Of a stretch of 64,000 bases of DNA, positions 8,446 through 17,469 are shown one piece after another (the first letter of the stretch is position 1; the number at the start of each line of letters is the position of its first letter). Where the stretch lies: the NCBI RefSeq assembly GCF_003184905.1, contig NZ_QFRU01000012.1, forward strand, positions 42,918 to 106,917. Reading direction: 5' to 3'. Source of the stretch: Bacillus sp. CGMCC 1.16541. Its GTDB lineage: Bacteria > Bacillota > Bacilli > Bacillales > Bacillaceae_H. The translations under genes were made by a program, and so were the position numbers. A model generated the notes under the pieces. That model was not told where the DNA came from. It made no database searches and saw only the letters and a list, made by a program, of their open reading frames with translations.

Positions 8446-11094
8446 TTCTGGTTTATTTCGTTTCTTTGATCCAAGGTTTCGTAAATCTCGCCCTGTATTT
8501 CGTCCAATTTGATAAGAACGTTTTGTTTTATGGATTGTTTGCGAATTATCAATACGTTCTTTTACCTTTCCTACCCCTCCCTTAAAGTTATCTTTTACCA
8601 CTTGTGCAATATTGCGTGTTTCTATCCGGTTCTGATCTGGCATTGGAATATCGTTTGTTGAAGCAGGAACTGTGTCTTTTTCAATTGGTTGTTTTCCTTG
8701 GCGAGGTTCCTGCGTAGCTGCCACTTGGGCTTGGGCTTGATCCATCCCTGTCGGCATGGAAACAGACGGTTCTCTTGTTGGTGTAGGATAGCTTACGTTT
8801 TCTACAGGAGAGCCACCTTCACTTGTACTTCCACCGTAACCGGAAGTTTGAATTTCTTCATGAACAGGTGTACTCACATTTCCTACAGAAGATCCGCCTT
8901 CACTTGTACTTCCGCCGTAACCGGAAGTTTGAATTTCTTCATGAACAGGCGTACTCACACTTCCTACAGAGGAGCTGCCTCCATTTGTACTTCCACTATG
9001 ACCGGAAGCTTGCATTTCACCATGTAGAGGAGTACTTGCCTTTCCTACAGAAGAGCTGCCTCCATTTGTATTTCCACTATGACCGGAAGCTTGCATTTCA
9101 CCATGTAGAGGGGTACTTGCCTTTCCTACAGAAGAGCTGCCTCCATTTGTACTTCCACTATGACCGGAAGCCTGCATTTCACCATGTAGAGGAGTACTTG
9201 CCTTCCCTACAGAGGAGCTGCCTCCATTTGTGTTTCCACTATGACCAGAAGCCTGCATTTCATCATGGAGAGAAGCACTTCCACTTTCTACAGAAGATCC
9301 TGTACCTTCACTTGCCCTTTCACTTTGATCAGAAGCTTGCATTTCATCATGAAGTGAAGCACTTCCACCTTCTACAGAAGATCCAGTACCTTCACTTGTG
9401 CTTTCACTTTGACCAGAAGCTTGCATTTCATCATGGAGAGAAGCATTCCCACCTTCTACAGAAGATCCAATACCTTCATTTGCACTTTCACCATAACCAG
9501 AGGCTTGCATTTCATCATGGAGAGATATATTTCCACCTTCTACAGAGGAAGTTGATCCCTGACTATCAGTAGAAACACCTGCTGCTTGCATCTCATCCTG
9601 TAAAGAGCTTCCTTGACCTTGACCTGCTCCTTTTCCTTCCGAAGAATTTCCTTCAGTATTTTTGCCCCCTTCTTGCTTTTCAGTAGAAGATAACCCTTGT
9701 TGTTGAGCTTTCTGCTCATTTCCTGCGTTTTGACCTTTAGAAGCAACGTTTCCTTTCTCACCTGCCATTCCTGCCTTTTTCATTTCTTCATGTAGAGCTG
9801 GCTGTTTTTCTTTATTTCCTTGTGTAGCTAACCCTTTACCAAGACCTCCAACTCCTGCTGCTGTCTGAAGAGCACCACTACCAAGTCCTTTTCCTACATT
9901 ACCAATACCTTTTGAAAGGTTGGCTCCCCCTTTTGCTGTTCTGCCCATCATGTTGATGCCACTTTCAAGTCCTTTTGCCATCGCAAACCCTCCTGCTAGA
10001 GCGCCCCAACCACTTTTTAATCCTGCATCAATCCCAAAGAGACGTTCACACATAATCGGGCCATCTACGACAGCAATACTAAAGGCAATTAATGCGATAA
10101 GGTACGGAATACCTTCTAGCTTATCGCTAATAAAGACCGTTCCCATTAAATAGACCTTCATAGATATAAAGATCATAATTGTCACTAGAAATGTATTCAG
10201 GATATTTTTTAGAACAGCTTTTAATTTCTGCCCATCTGCTACATCGGCAGGCGCAACTAATTGAGCTAAAATCGCGTTGAATCCTAGCTCGTAACATAGT
10301 TTTGCTAACTTAATAGAGGTAAATAATAAGGTCATGCCTATAACAAAAAGTGAGATGGCAATTGTCCAGAAGTTCCATGACCATCGGTAATAAAGTTCGG
10401 GAAAGAAATCAAACCATCCATTATCTAATTCTACTAATCCTTCTTTTCCATTAGGTGCAAGAGCTGCCTTATGTGTAATGATTTTTTGTCCATCATCGGA
10501 TAGCTTATCTTTCTCACTCACTTTAAAATCCTCATCCATCTTTTCGGTAATATCGATCATCATAATATTTTTTTGAGGCACTTTATTCGGTTCTTTTAAT
10601 TCTAGACTCTTCCACTTGGTAAGATCAAATTGCGCTACATCTGTTAGATTACTTTTAATAATCTTTTCACTTACGGTTCCTTTTTCATTTAAATCAACAG
10701 CTTCAATGGCTTGATCGGTGAACTTATCAGCTTTTAACATACTTGTATTTAATAAAAGTAAGACTGCCATTGAGATAAAAATGTTAATCATAATTTGTTC
10801 ACGATTGACTTTTTTCTGAATAATCAACATATAGCCGATATACAGAAAGGAAAAGGCCAGTAACACATATAAAAAGGGTTGAATCTTCGTAATAAAATCT
10901 TGAATGTCAGGAGAATTAAAAAACGATTTAACGCCTAATACACTGTCTGTAATCCCTTCTAGTCCATCTACTAGAAATGAGAGGACTTGAATACATCCCC
11001 ACCCCAATTTCCGTAATAAATAAGTAAGGATATTTCCAACATCTAAGTACTCCGAAAACTCATGGAGCTTTTCAAGAATTTCTTCATCTTTCAT
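8437..11094 (-). CDS. VirB6-like polytopic membrane protein with repeat-rich tail
   Basis: An 885-aa protein. The first about 390 residues contain six or so membrane segments (residues about 72-92, 101-118, 245-265, 295-320, 330-350) around a soluble loop (residues 120-235), the architecture of VirB6/TrbL-type channel proteins. It matches what I know as the CD3337/EF1877 mobilome membrane protein family. From about residue 395 the protein becomes Gly-rich, then carries a long Ser/Gly/Glu repeat array (unit HDEMQASG...), and ends in a very basic tail (TKRSYQIGRNTGRDLRNLG). Start ATG with AAGGAG. The tail length is unusual and probably varies between strains. Confidence 0.82.
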   Translation of the reverse strand: MKDEEILEKLHEFSEYLDVGNILTYLLRKLGWGCIQVLSFLVDGLEGITDSVLGVKSFFNSPDIQDFITKIQPFLYVLLAFSFLYIGYMLIIQKKVNREQIMINIFISMAVLLLLNTSMLKADKFTDQAIEAVDLNEKGTVSEKIIKSNLTDVAQFDLTKWKSLELKEPNKVPQKNIMMIDITEKMDEDFKVSEKDKLSDDGQKIITHKAALAPNGKEGLVELDNGWFDFFPELYYRWSWNFWTIAISLFVIGMTLLFTSIKLAKLCYELGFNAILAQLVAPADVADGQKLKAVLKNILNTFLVTIMIFISMKVYLMGTVFISDKLEGIPYLIALIAFSIAVVDGPIMCERLFGIDAGLKSGWGALAGGFAMAKGLESGINMMGRTAKGGANLSKGIGNVGKGLGSGALQTAAGVGGLGKGLATQGNKEKQPALHEEMKKAGMAGEKGNVASKGQNAGNEQKAQQQGLSSTEKQEGGKNTEGNSSEGKGAGQGQGSSLQDEMQAAGVSTDSQGSTSSVEGGNISLHDEMQASGYGESANEGIGSSVEGGNASLHDEMQASGQSESTSEGTGSSVEGGSASLHDEMQASDQSERASEGTGSSVESGSASLHDEMQASGHSGNTNGGSSSVGKASTPLHGEMQASGHSGSTNGGSSSVGKASTPLHGEMQASGHSGNTNGGSSSVGKASTPLHGEMQASGHSGSTNGGSSSVGSVSTPVHEEIQTSGYGGSTSEGGSSVGNVSTPVHEEIQTSGYGGSTSEGGSPVENVSYPTPTREPSVSMPTGMDQAQAQVAATQEPRQGKQPIEKDTVPASTNDIPMPDQNRIETRNIAQVVKDNFKGGVGKVKERIDNSQTIHKTKRSYQIGRNTGRDLRNLGSKKRNKPEEK
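8805..9575 (-). repeat. In-frame tandem repeat array in the VirB6-like protein
   Basis: About ten imperfect copies of a unit of roughly 80-85 bp encode 27-28 residues with the core (L/V)H(D/G/E)E(M/I)Q(A/T)SG plus a Ser/Gly-rich spacer. Copies near 8990-9230 are nearly identical to each other, showing recent duplication or gene conversion. Outer copies are more diverged, and earlier degenerate cores occur upstream (LHEEMKKAG, LQDEMQAAG). The array keeps the frame throughout. Confidence 0.85.
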
Positions 11095-11117
11095 CTGCTC
11101 ATCTCCTTATGCACGTA

Positions 11118-11324
11118 TTACATGCCTTGAAACAACGTATCAACCGTTATTTCTAATCGTTCATCCAGAGGAGAAACACGAATTTGTACAGGTGCTTCTC
11201 CTTCCTGACCTTTTTCCAAGTGTATAGTGCCATCTAGTAAGCCAATTAACACCTGATGCCCTTCCTTCACAATCGGTGCATATTCCTCTAAAATACGCTC
11301 TAGTTCCTTTGAAATACTTGTCAT
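11118..11324 (-). CDS. Small acidic transfer-operon protein
   Basis: A 68-aa acidic protein (MTSISKELERILEEYAPIVK and onwards) between virD4 and the VirB6-like gene. It has a strong AAAGGAGGAG ribosome site at the right distance from ATG 11324, which favours this frame over the overlapping frame on the same strand. It has an N-terminal helix followed by two or three predicted beta strands. Function unknown; its conserved-looking place in the operon suggests a small channel or coupling accessory factor. Confidence 0.65.
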   Translation of the reverse strand: MTSISKELERILEEYAPIVKEGHQVLIGLLDGTIHLEKGQEGEAPVQIRVSPLDERLEITVDTLFQGM

Positions 11325-11344
11325 TCTTTCTCCTCCTTTTGATA

Positions 11345-13927
11345 TTAAGCTTCTTGTTCTTCCATCTCATGTTTCAAATTCCTAATAATGGTATTTATTT
11401 TCGTTTGAAGAAGTTGGTGAACATTTTTACTTAGTTGGTCACTAACTCCTAGCATATTTAATTCCTCTTCAAACTCACTCATGGACTGTTGTTCAATCTC
11501 TTCCACCGTTTTATTCATTGCTTTTGGTAAGTGTACTTTTAGAGCAGTAGAAACGTTCTTATCTTCCCCGAAGAACTCTTTGACTGTCTTAGTTTTATAG
11601 TTCTCATACGTTAGAGAAGTAAACGGATCTTCGGTTAGTTCCTCTTCAATTTCCACTGATGGAGCTTGTGATTGAAAAGGAAAGAAATTATGAATGACCA
11701 AGGATCTTGGATTGACTTGTTCATGTAAAGACGAAATATCAATATCTAGAATCGAACGATCCGTATTAAAGTCCTCTCCGAGGTATTCCCAACGGTATTT
11801 CAAGGCTGTTTTTCCAGTATTATAAATCGGATGTGCTTTAATTCTCTGACGTGCTTTATCTTGACGTTTTACCACACGCACAACCACACTTTCTCCTTCT
11901 TTAAGTTCCATTAATTCATTGGGTGTTAATAAAGGCTTTCCATCTACTCCCTCTGTTTTACTTTTATCCGTTGATAGCCCTTTCCCACTTCGAGAGGTAG
12001 AATTGATAGTACCGTCCCCTAATTTTTGTGAAATGGTCTTCGCTGTTTCGTAGTTATTGCTTAAAATATAGATCGTATTCCCACAGTTTCCTTCAATCGT
12101 TTCAGCATCATTACCATATTTATTTTTTAGTTGTGCAAAGGTTTGAATCACTAAGTTAAAACGTATATTTCGTCCTAAACAAACCGTGATAATGTTGGAC
12201 ATTCCCTCGATTGCCGGCATATTTCCGAACTCATCGAGTAAAAAAATGACTTCTCGATGACACTTGTTTCCTTTCGCTAATGAAGCATTTTTGGCGAGTA
12301 TATAATACAACTGACGAACAAAAATGGAGGCAATAACGTGATTACTAGAATCATAATCCGGTGTGACCATGAAAATAGCGATTGGTTTTTTAAAACAGGT
12401 CACTTCTTTTACATGAATACTTGGATGTTGCTTCTCCACCGTAAACGTCGTAGCTCCTGTTTCTTTTGTGATCTTATTAATCGATATAACGGTTTCAAGC
12501 CTCGATGAAGTAACAATTTTATCACTCAGCTTTTCAGTTAACGTAATTTCATCATTCTGCTTTACTTCGCTTGTAAAGTTGACCTCAAATAACCCTTTGG
12601 CATCCGTTTTAATCGTTTCTTTTTGACCATCTGGAAAGGTCATCTCTAAGCGAGTAAGAGGTGCTGCTGTTCCTTTGATCGTTTTTCCAAAGCCCACACG
12701 CTTTAAATCGACGCTATTTTTAGAGGTCATCTTGGCGATTTCATCAAACGTAAAAATGGATAGTCCATTCATCGTTTGGGTGAAGATCCCGCCTCTTGTC
12801 GTACCTTTTGAGAAGTTTGAAGTCGCATACTGCATTTTGGCGACACTCTCTGTTGGAAGCCCATCAAAGTACAAGTCTAACGCATTTTGCGTATCCCCTT
12901 TTTTATTAATCACAACCTCTTTCGATCCTAACTCCGACAACATATTCGCCACCGTGTACATCGTGATTTTATTTTCTTCCTTTTCCTTAATACACTTATC
13001 TGTTACAGCTAGTATCATGGCGTTACATAAACTCATGGCACATTGTTGCCAGAATGGATCTTTGGCATTTGGATTGTAATAAAGCGTATACGATAGCGTG
13101 TTACATAACGCTTGAGCTGTTGAATAATCACCATCTTTATACGTTTCTTTTATCATTTCTAAAAGGTTATAACTCATCGATTCTAATGGATTGAGTAAGT
13201 TTAAAACTTCAACATGATAGCCTCTTTCCTCTAACGTGTTTTTAGAAGCAGCAAGCAACTCGCCTTTGGGATCATTGCACACTAGGGAAGGCTGTTTTTC
13301 AGCTCGTGAGTAGATATCAATCGTTGGAAAAACAAAGGTTTCCCCTTTTCCTGATCGTGTAATCCCAATGATTAAATTATTAACGGGTGTGTCATCAATC
13401 AGCATGTAACTTTTCTTTGTAAAGAATCGATGTGTGTGGAGCAGCTTCTGTATTCCCTTTAACGCTTTGTACTCTTTCCAGGTTTGAATCAGGTCATACG
13501 TTTGGATACGAGAAACAGGAACCCCACCTCCACCTTGATAGGTTGTCGTTTTTTCAGGTACTTTTCGATATTGCTTTTTTAGTTCACGTCTTGTTGTAAA
13601 GCGTCCCGACCCTTTCTGATTGTGGTTTAAATCTTTAAAGTTAGATCGAATGTTGTAAGCGAATTTTGCCGTTAATAAGGCAGCTACTAGACACATCGCT
13701 CCATATAAAGACGAGTACTGTTGAAGATGAATCTCTGTCAAAAAAGATTTGTCCAAATGAAAAGGCTGCGGTTCAAATACATCGCTAAACGTTGTTTGAA
13801 CAAGGTTTCGCATCATGTTAAAAAAAAAGTTCAAGATGAGAAGAATAGACACAAAAAAACAAGCACTTAAAGGAATAAGTACTTGTTTTTCAGCGAACAC
13901 ATATTTGATGGATTTATTAGGTTGCAT
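11345..13927 (-). CDS. virD4: VirD4/TraG-type coupling protein with inserted Ig-like domain
   Basis: An 860-aa protein with two N-terminal membrane helices (about residues 13-38 and 70-88), Walker A GITRSGKGET near residue 190 and Walker B FLLDEFGN near residue 563. This is the layout of TraG/VirD4 coupling ATPases that deliver relaxase-bound DNA to the channel. Between the motifs, residues about 410-495 form an extra beta-rich segment (KGTAAPLTRLEMTFPDG... FEVNFTSE) that reads like a bacterial Ig/carboxypeptidase-regulatory-like domain, which the family normally lacks. The C-terminal 150 residues are acidic and helical. It overlaps the upstream gene by 11 bp. Start ATG with AGGAGGGA. Confidence 0.9.
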   Translation of the reverse strand: MQPNKSIKYVFAEKQVLIPLSACFFVSILLILNFFFNMMRNLVQTTFSDVFEPQPFHLDKSFLTEIHLQQYSSLYGAMCLVAALLTAKFAYNIRSNFKDLNHNQKGSGRFTTRRELKKQYRKVPEKTTTYQGGGGVPVSRIQTYDLIQTWKEYKALKGIQKLLHTHRFFTKKSYMLIDDTPVNNLIIGITRSGKGETFVFPTIDIYSRAEKQPSLVCNDPKGELLAASKNTLEERGYHVEVLNLLNPLESMSYNLLEMIKETYKDGDYSTAQALCNTLSYTLYYNPNAKDPFWQQCAMSLCNAMILAVTDKCIKEKEENKITMYTVANMLSELGSKEVVINKKGDTQNALDLYFDGLPTESVAKMQYATSNFSKGTTRGGIFTQTMNGLSIFTFDEIAKMTSKNSVDLKRVGFGKTIKGTAAPLTRLEMTFPDGQKETIKTDAKGLFEVNFTSEVKQNDEITLTEKLSDKIVTSSRLETVISINKITKETGATTFTVEKQHPSIHVKEVTCFKKPIAIFMVTPDYDSSNHVIASIFVRQLYYILAKNASLAKGNKCHREVIFLLDEFGNMPAIEGMSNIITVCLGRNIRFNLVIQTFAQLKNKYGNDAETIEGNCGNTIYILSNNYETAKTISQKLGDGTINSTSRSGKGLSTDKSKTEGVDGKPLLTPNELMELKEGESVVVRVVKRQDKARQRIKAHPIYNTGKTALKYRWEYLGEDFNTDRSILDIDISSLHEQVNPRSLVIHNFFPFQSQAPSVEIEEELTEDPFTSLTYENYKTKTVKEFFGEDKNVSTALKVHLPKAMNKTVEEIEQQSMSEFEEELNMLGVSDQLSKNVHQLLQTKINTIIRNLKHEMEEQEA

Positions 13928-14435
13928 TTCTCATTCCCTCCTGGTCAATTTCTTCAGAAGTAGGAATGACATAATAGGCACTAGATGAAAGAGAAGAGAA
14001 GGTTTGATCTCTTGCCTCATACTTATACTGAAGGTAACGAAAAGCCGTGTTAATGTTCCATTGTACCTCTTTCATATCCTCTTCTGTCACCATATAGGCT
14101 TCATTACAAACTAAGTCGTCTTTTTCTTGTTGAGTGAGCTTGGAGATATCAAGAGGAGGCATCGTTGGTTTCGTGCATAATCGAAACTTGAACGCATATT
14201 TCAGCAAATCATCTGTAAGAGTGATTGAATCGGCATTTTTAAAGATAAGTACAATCTGATTTTCTAAAAGAATGACATTATGAACACTGTTTGCAATACG
14301 TTGGGCATGGAGTTGAGTCGTGTAAAAAGTTCCTAATTCGATTTCCAAAAATAAATCTTCTTCATAGTACTCAACCCCTACGACAAAGGCTTGCTTCTGG
14401 TTTTTTACTTTTGTTTGCATATACATCCTATCCAT
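13917..14435 (-). CDS. Hypothetical protein translated with virD4
   Basis: A 172-aa soluble protein overlapping the start of virD4 by 11 bp, so probably made in a fixed ratio with it. ATG codons occur at residues 1, 4 and 6; the AGAAAGGATGG ribosome site could serve residue 4 (14426). The N-terminal half is beta-rich (QAFVVGVEYYEEDLFLEIEL), and the C-terminal half is helical and acidic. No membrane segment and no recognised motif. A coupling-protein partner is a reasonable guess from position only. Confidence 0.65.
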   Translation of the reverse strand: MDRMYMQTKVKNQKQAFVVGVEYYEEDLFLEIELGTFYTTQLHAQRIANSVHNVILLENQIVLIFKNADSITLTDDLLKYAFKFRLCTKPTMPPLDISKLTQQEKDDLVCNEAYMVTEEDMKEVQWNINTAFRYLQYKYEARDQTFSSLSSSAYYVIPTSEEIDQEGMRNAT

Positions 14436-14441
14436 CCTTTC

Positions 14442-15566
14442 TCATAAATTCTTTAAAGCTTCTTCTTGTTTCTTCTGCTGATCGGTTAACGACTTAATTT
14501 TATTTTCATCTTTTTTGTCCTTCTTGTTCTCTTCCTCTACTTGTTTTTTTGTTTCTTCTACCTCATTTTTCGTTTTTTCATAGGTTTCTATTTTTTGATT
14601 CAATTCTTGGTTTTGAATATGAGCTGCCTCTTCTTTGGCCTCCTTCACTTTATCTAACTTCAAATAGCCATAAGCCTTCATTTCATATCGTTTATCAGTC
14701 ATTTCTACTCCTGATTGACGCATCATATCTTCCCAACGTTGTTCGTGATAGGCAAGATCAAAGGCTCCAGTTGACGAAGGAAACGTTTGTTGAAACTCTT
14801 TTAACGCACTGACATCTCCCTTCTTTGAAATCATGCTTTCTACTACTTCTGGATGGTTTCCTTGAAGCTTAACAGCTTCCTCATACTTTTTTTGATCGAC
14901 GAGAAGGCTCATATAAACGTTTTTCTGTTCTTTCGTAAGGCTTTGTTCATCAATAGAAGAAAGCCGTTTTAAAGCCCCTTGTGAATCCCCTAATAGCGCC
15001 CTTTCATATGTTCCTGTTATTTTTTGTTCGAGTTTGACTTGTTTTTGTAAATCTTGAATGGTTTCAGCACGATCTTGAGAAGTAGCTACCGTCGAAAAAC
15101 ACGTTGCTGAAAGGATAAGAAGGGATAAAATCCCTCCTCCATAGATCAACCTTCGATTATGAGTAGAAAGGACAGGTGGTTGAGTCGTTTGCATATGATT
15201 CTCTGTTTCTTCCTCTAAAGAAAAAGAACCATCTGTTGTTTTCAGATGGTCCGGTACTTCCTTTTCCAATTGTTCAAGAAAACTTCTCTTTCGAGCTTCC
15301 TGTATATCGTCCATTTTTAAAGAGCTTAACTTTTTCTTAATATGATCGACTACATGCCGAGCATGACCCGATCCAATGGACAATGTTCCTGCATATACCT
15401 CTTGATCTTCCTCATCGAGGATAAAAAAATCAGCATGAGCCTTTTTTCTAGTAAGTCGATACTGTGTTTCTACTGTTTCTGTTATCTCACATGCTTCTGG
15501 AATCGATAACTTTTGAAATGGCTTTAACTCTTTTGTCTCACTTTTTATAAACATGACAGACAGCAT
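14442..15566 (-). CDS. Single-pass membrane protein with TPR-like extracellular half (EssB/YukC-like layout)
   Basis: A 374-aa protein. Residues 1-130 are cytoplasmic, one membrane helix lies at about 137-158 (RLIYGGGILSLLILSATCF), and the outer half consists of helix pairs resembling tetratricopeptide repeats (about 165-320), followed by a highly charged Lys/Glu coiled coil to the end. The layout resembles EssB/YukC proteins of type VII secretion, which also occur in Gram-positive conjugation loci. The similarity is of architecture; sequence homology was not tested. It lies between the pilin-like gene and virD4. Confidence 0.65.
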   Translation of the reverse strand: MLSVMFIKSETKELKPFQKLSIPEACEITETVETQYRLTRKKAHADFFILDEEDQEVYAGTLSIGSGHARHVVDHIKKKLSSLKMDDIQEARKRSFLEQLEKEVPDHLKTTDGSFSLEEETENHMQTTQPPVLSTHNRRLIYGGGILSLLILSATCFSTVATSQDRAETIQDLQKQVKLEQKITGTYERALLGDSQGALKRLSSIDEQSLTKEQKNVYMSLLVDQKKYEEAVKLQGNHPEVVESMISKKGDVSALKEFQQTFPSSTGAFDLAYHEQRWEDMMRQSGVEMTDKRYEMKAYGYLKLDKVKEAKEEAAHIQNQELNQKIETYEKTKNEVEETKKQVEEENKKDKKDENKIKSLTDQQKKQEEALKNL

Positions 15567-15604
15567 GTTTCTCCATTCCTTTCATCTAAAAATGAGCATA
15601 GAAA

Positions 15605-15632
15605 AAAGCTATACAATCAACTGTATAGCTTT
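15605..15632 (-). terminator. Intrinsic terminator after the VirB2-like gene
   Basis: On the minus strand AAAGCTATACA and TGTATAGCTTT pair around a 6-nt loop and are followed by a T-run. It starts 2 bp past the stop of the pilin-like gene. Termination here would make the pilin-like protein more abundant than downstream channel proteins, as expected for a pilus or channel subunit. Confidence 0.7.
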
Positions 15633-15633
15633 C

Positions 15634-15948
15634 TTAGCTTCCAAATCGGATATTTGTATTAACACCTTCAGCTAATGCATAGGCACCCATGACAACCACT
15701 AACCCAACTGCGCCTCCAACAAACCATGCGATACATTTATGACGACCTCGTTCTCCACCTAAAATTAAGTGATAACCGCCTACACAAAAGGCAAGAGCTG
15801 CCGCAACCATCGCAATACGTTGCATCCATTTAATAATGGACTTTCCACTTTCGATGAGGCCATTCATGCCATCAGCCGCCCCAAGGGTTAAATGCGAAGT
15901 TAACTGCGTCACATCTACGCTATTCAATAAATCTAACATGTATTTCAC
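15634..15948 (-). CDS. VirB2-like pilin/channel subunit (putative)
   Basis: A 104-aa protein with an N-terminal amphipathic region and two hydrophobic helices (about residues 41-62, MQRIAMVAAALAFCVGGYHL, and 74-93) separated by a short Gly/Arg loop (GGERGRHK). This matches VirB2/TrbC-type pilins, which are small two-helix membrane proteins. It is followed at once by a terminator, consistent with high-level expression. Start ATG with AAGAGGAG. Confidence 0.7.
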   Translation of the reverse strand: MKYMLDLLNSVDVTQLTSHLTLGAADGMNGLIESGKSIIKWMQRIAMVAAALAFCVGGYHLILGGERGRHKCIAWFVGGAVGLVVVMGAYALAEGVNTNIRFGS

Positions 15949-15959
15949 TCCTCTTTTCG

Positions 15960-16208
15960 TTAATTTTGCGTTACCGGAATACTTTGTGGTCTTACAGGAA
16001 CTTGTTCAGCTGCTTTCGGTTCGCTTTTTTCCTCCTCCTCTTCTTCACCTGTAAAGGCGCTTAATGCTTGAAGAATTAAATCCTGATTTTCTTCAATAAA
16101 CTGTTGGTGCTGCTGATGTAGCCAGTCATTGTATTTATTTCCATTCACTTTTAGCAACTTTTCCACGAGGTCTTTGGACTTCTTTAATTCCTTTTGGGAG
16201 ATCGTCAA
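15960..16208 (-). CDS. Small hypothetical protein with acidic C-terminus
   Basis: An 82-aa protein. I place the start at TTG 16208, preceded by AAAGGTGGTGG; the longer ATG frame would overlap the upstream gene by 35 bp and add a low-complexity leader. It contains a helical segment (QKELKKSKDLVEKLLKVNG), a Gln/His-rich stretch, and an acidic run (GEEEEEEKSE) followed by a Pro-rich end. It lies first or second in the transfer operon. Function unknown. Confidence 0.55.
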   Translation of the reverse strand: MTISQKELKKSKDLVEKLLKVNGNKYNDWLHQQHQQFIEENQDLILQALSAFTGEEEEEEKSEPKAAEQVPVRPQSIPVTQN

Positions 16209-16236
16209 GATACCACCACCTTTCAAAGCAAATCTC

Positions 16237-16701
16237 TTATTCTTCGAAATACAGTTCTTTCGATGTTTCAATAAAATGAGAAAGTTCCGTTTCTAACTGA
16301 GATGGATCATAGTCACTTAATTTAATCTGTTGTTTTAATTCACCATCCTTATAAGCAGCTAGAGTTTCCGCATTTTGTGTCAATCCATAATCTGTTTGGT
16401 TTTTTGAACCATCATATTGAGGATCGTTACTATCTAGTTCCTTTCCGTCTACCCCCTGTTCTTTTAAGGCTTTTTCTACCTCATTCATGTAAACATCTCG
16501 TTTGCTTTCCTCAAAGGAATACATCACAAATCCTGTGCCATCTTCTTTCATAAATTTTTTCATTTCAAGGGGATCTAACTCTTCTAGTTCACCATTTCCT
16601 TTCACTTCACTTGAATTGTTGGAAGAGACAAACGCTGTGCCTATTCCTAGAGCCACAACGATTCCTGCAACCGCAGAAAGTAACCATTTTTTGTTTTTCA
16701 T
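16237..16701 (-). CDS. Membrane-anchored extracellular protein at the head of the transfer operon
   Basis: A 154-aa protein starting at ATG 16701 behind AAGGAGG (the ATG six bases upstream lies inside the ribosome site). A short basic N-terminus and hydrophobic segment (WLLSAVAGIVVALGIGTAF) form a signal anchor, followed by an outer domain reminiscent of a thioredoxin fold (GTGFVMYSFEESKRDVYMNE) without cysteines. It is the first gene of the long minus-strand transfer operon. Surface exclusion or pheromone-type roles are possible but unsupported. Confidence 0.65.
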   Translation of the reverse strand: MKNKKWLLSAVAGIVVALGIGTAFVSSNNSSEVKGNGELEELDPLEMKKFMKEDGTGFVMYSFEESKRDVYMNEVEKALKEQGVDGKELDSNDPQYDGSKNQTDYGLTQNAETLAAYKDGELKQQIKLSDYDPSQLETELSHFIETSKELYFEE

Positions 16702-17183
16702 AACCATCCTCCTTCGTTCTTAATATTCAGACATAACAATCGATTCTGAAACCTACCGAGAGTAATATTTTACCATATGTTTAGCGATCATCTCTGTCTT
16801 TTCAAGGCTATGAAAGGAAATATATACCCGTTTCTGGCTGGAAGGGCAAACCCTATATTGGCATGCATAGTTTTCACTAAGCCCAATAATGCACAACGTT
16901 TTCGGCATGTACGAAGAACCTCGTGTATCTACTGTTTGGAATGTTGTCGCTTCTTCGGAGTTACCCTCACGCCACCATTCTTCACAGATCGTGGATACAC
17001 CGTCACTGTTTTATTGCTAGATCACCGATGAGTTTTAGGACGCACTCATCGAACCTTATCGTTATCGTATACCTTAACCCCCTTGTGATCCGTTTAGGGG
17101 AGGCACGCAATATGTAATTGTCAAGGTTCCCTTACTCGTGCTCTCGGCACGTTTCAAAATCGCTTGTATGCTGCATCTAAGAA
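16702..17183. other. 482-bp non-coding stretch upstream of the transfer operon
   Basis: No convincing gene is seen here; the short open frames lack ribosome sites and overlap on both strands. The stretch from about 16800 to 17160 is visibly richer in G and C than its surroundings and has short inverted repeats (for example CTCATCGGT / CACCGATGAG-like elements near 17025-17055). It probably contains the promoter of the transfer operon and may encode a structured RNA. No known RNA family was recognised. Confidence 0.4.
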
Positions 17184-17438
17184 CTAGCAGGTCTTTTGTA
17201 AAACTTCCTTCAATTCTTCATCTTTTTTTCTTCGCTTGGCGACGATGGTATGAGCCTGATCCATCACTGAACGTACTTCATAATAAATATCAGCTACACG
17301 TTTGACATCGCCTGTGCCTTTTTCTACTGCTATCCCTCCTTTTAACGTATACAACTTTCCATCAAAGGTTTTGGCACTTTTCGCCCGTGCATCTGATATA
17401 TCATAGAATGCTAGTCGCTTTTGTGCTTCCATGTTCAT
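17184..17438 (-). CDS. Hypothetical protein, 84 aa
   Basis: A small basic, soluble protein (MNMEAQKRLAFYDISDARAK...) with a C-terminal Lys/Glu-rich helix ending in KTC. The ATG at 17438 has AAAGGGGCG upstream. It lies 31 bp downstream of a small XRE-family repressor gene on the same strand, so the two may be co-transcribed. No recognised domain; a transfer or partition regulator is possible. Confidence 0.5.
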   Translation of the reverse strand: MNMEAQKRLAFYDISDARAKSAKTFDGKLYTLKGGIAVEKGTGDVKRVADIYYEVRSVMDQAHTIVAKRRKKDEELKEVLQKTC

Positions 17439-17469
17439 CGCCCCTTTAAGCTGTTAAGTATTTAAAAAC

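Noticed and set aside
8823..9572. Plus-strand 249-aa open frame with HLYFHYDRKLAFHH-type repeats
   Set aside because: It is the antisense shadow of the repeat array in the VirB6-like gene; no ribosome site and composition explained by the other strand.
11161..11370. Overlapping minus-strand frame of 69 aa
   Set aside because: Overlaps the small gene at 11118-11324, which has the better ribosome site; product is low-complexity and basic.
16777..17117. Two short plus-strand frames (84 and 64 aa)
   Set aside because: They overlap each other, lack ribosome sites and have no coherent composition; the region is treated as non-coding.
16702..17183. Group II intron or known large ncRNA
   Set aside because: No conserved domain V/VI motif and no reverse transcriptase gene; no known family recognised.
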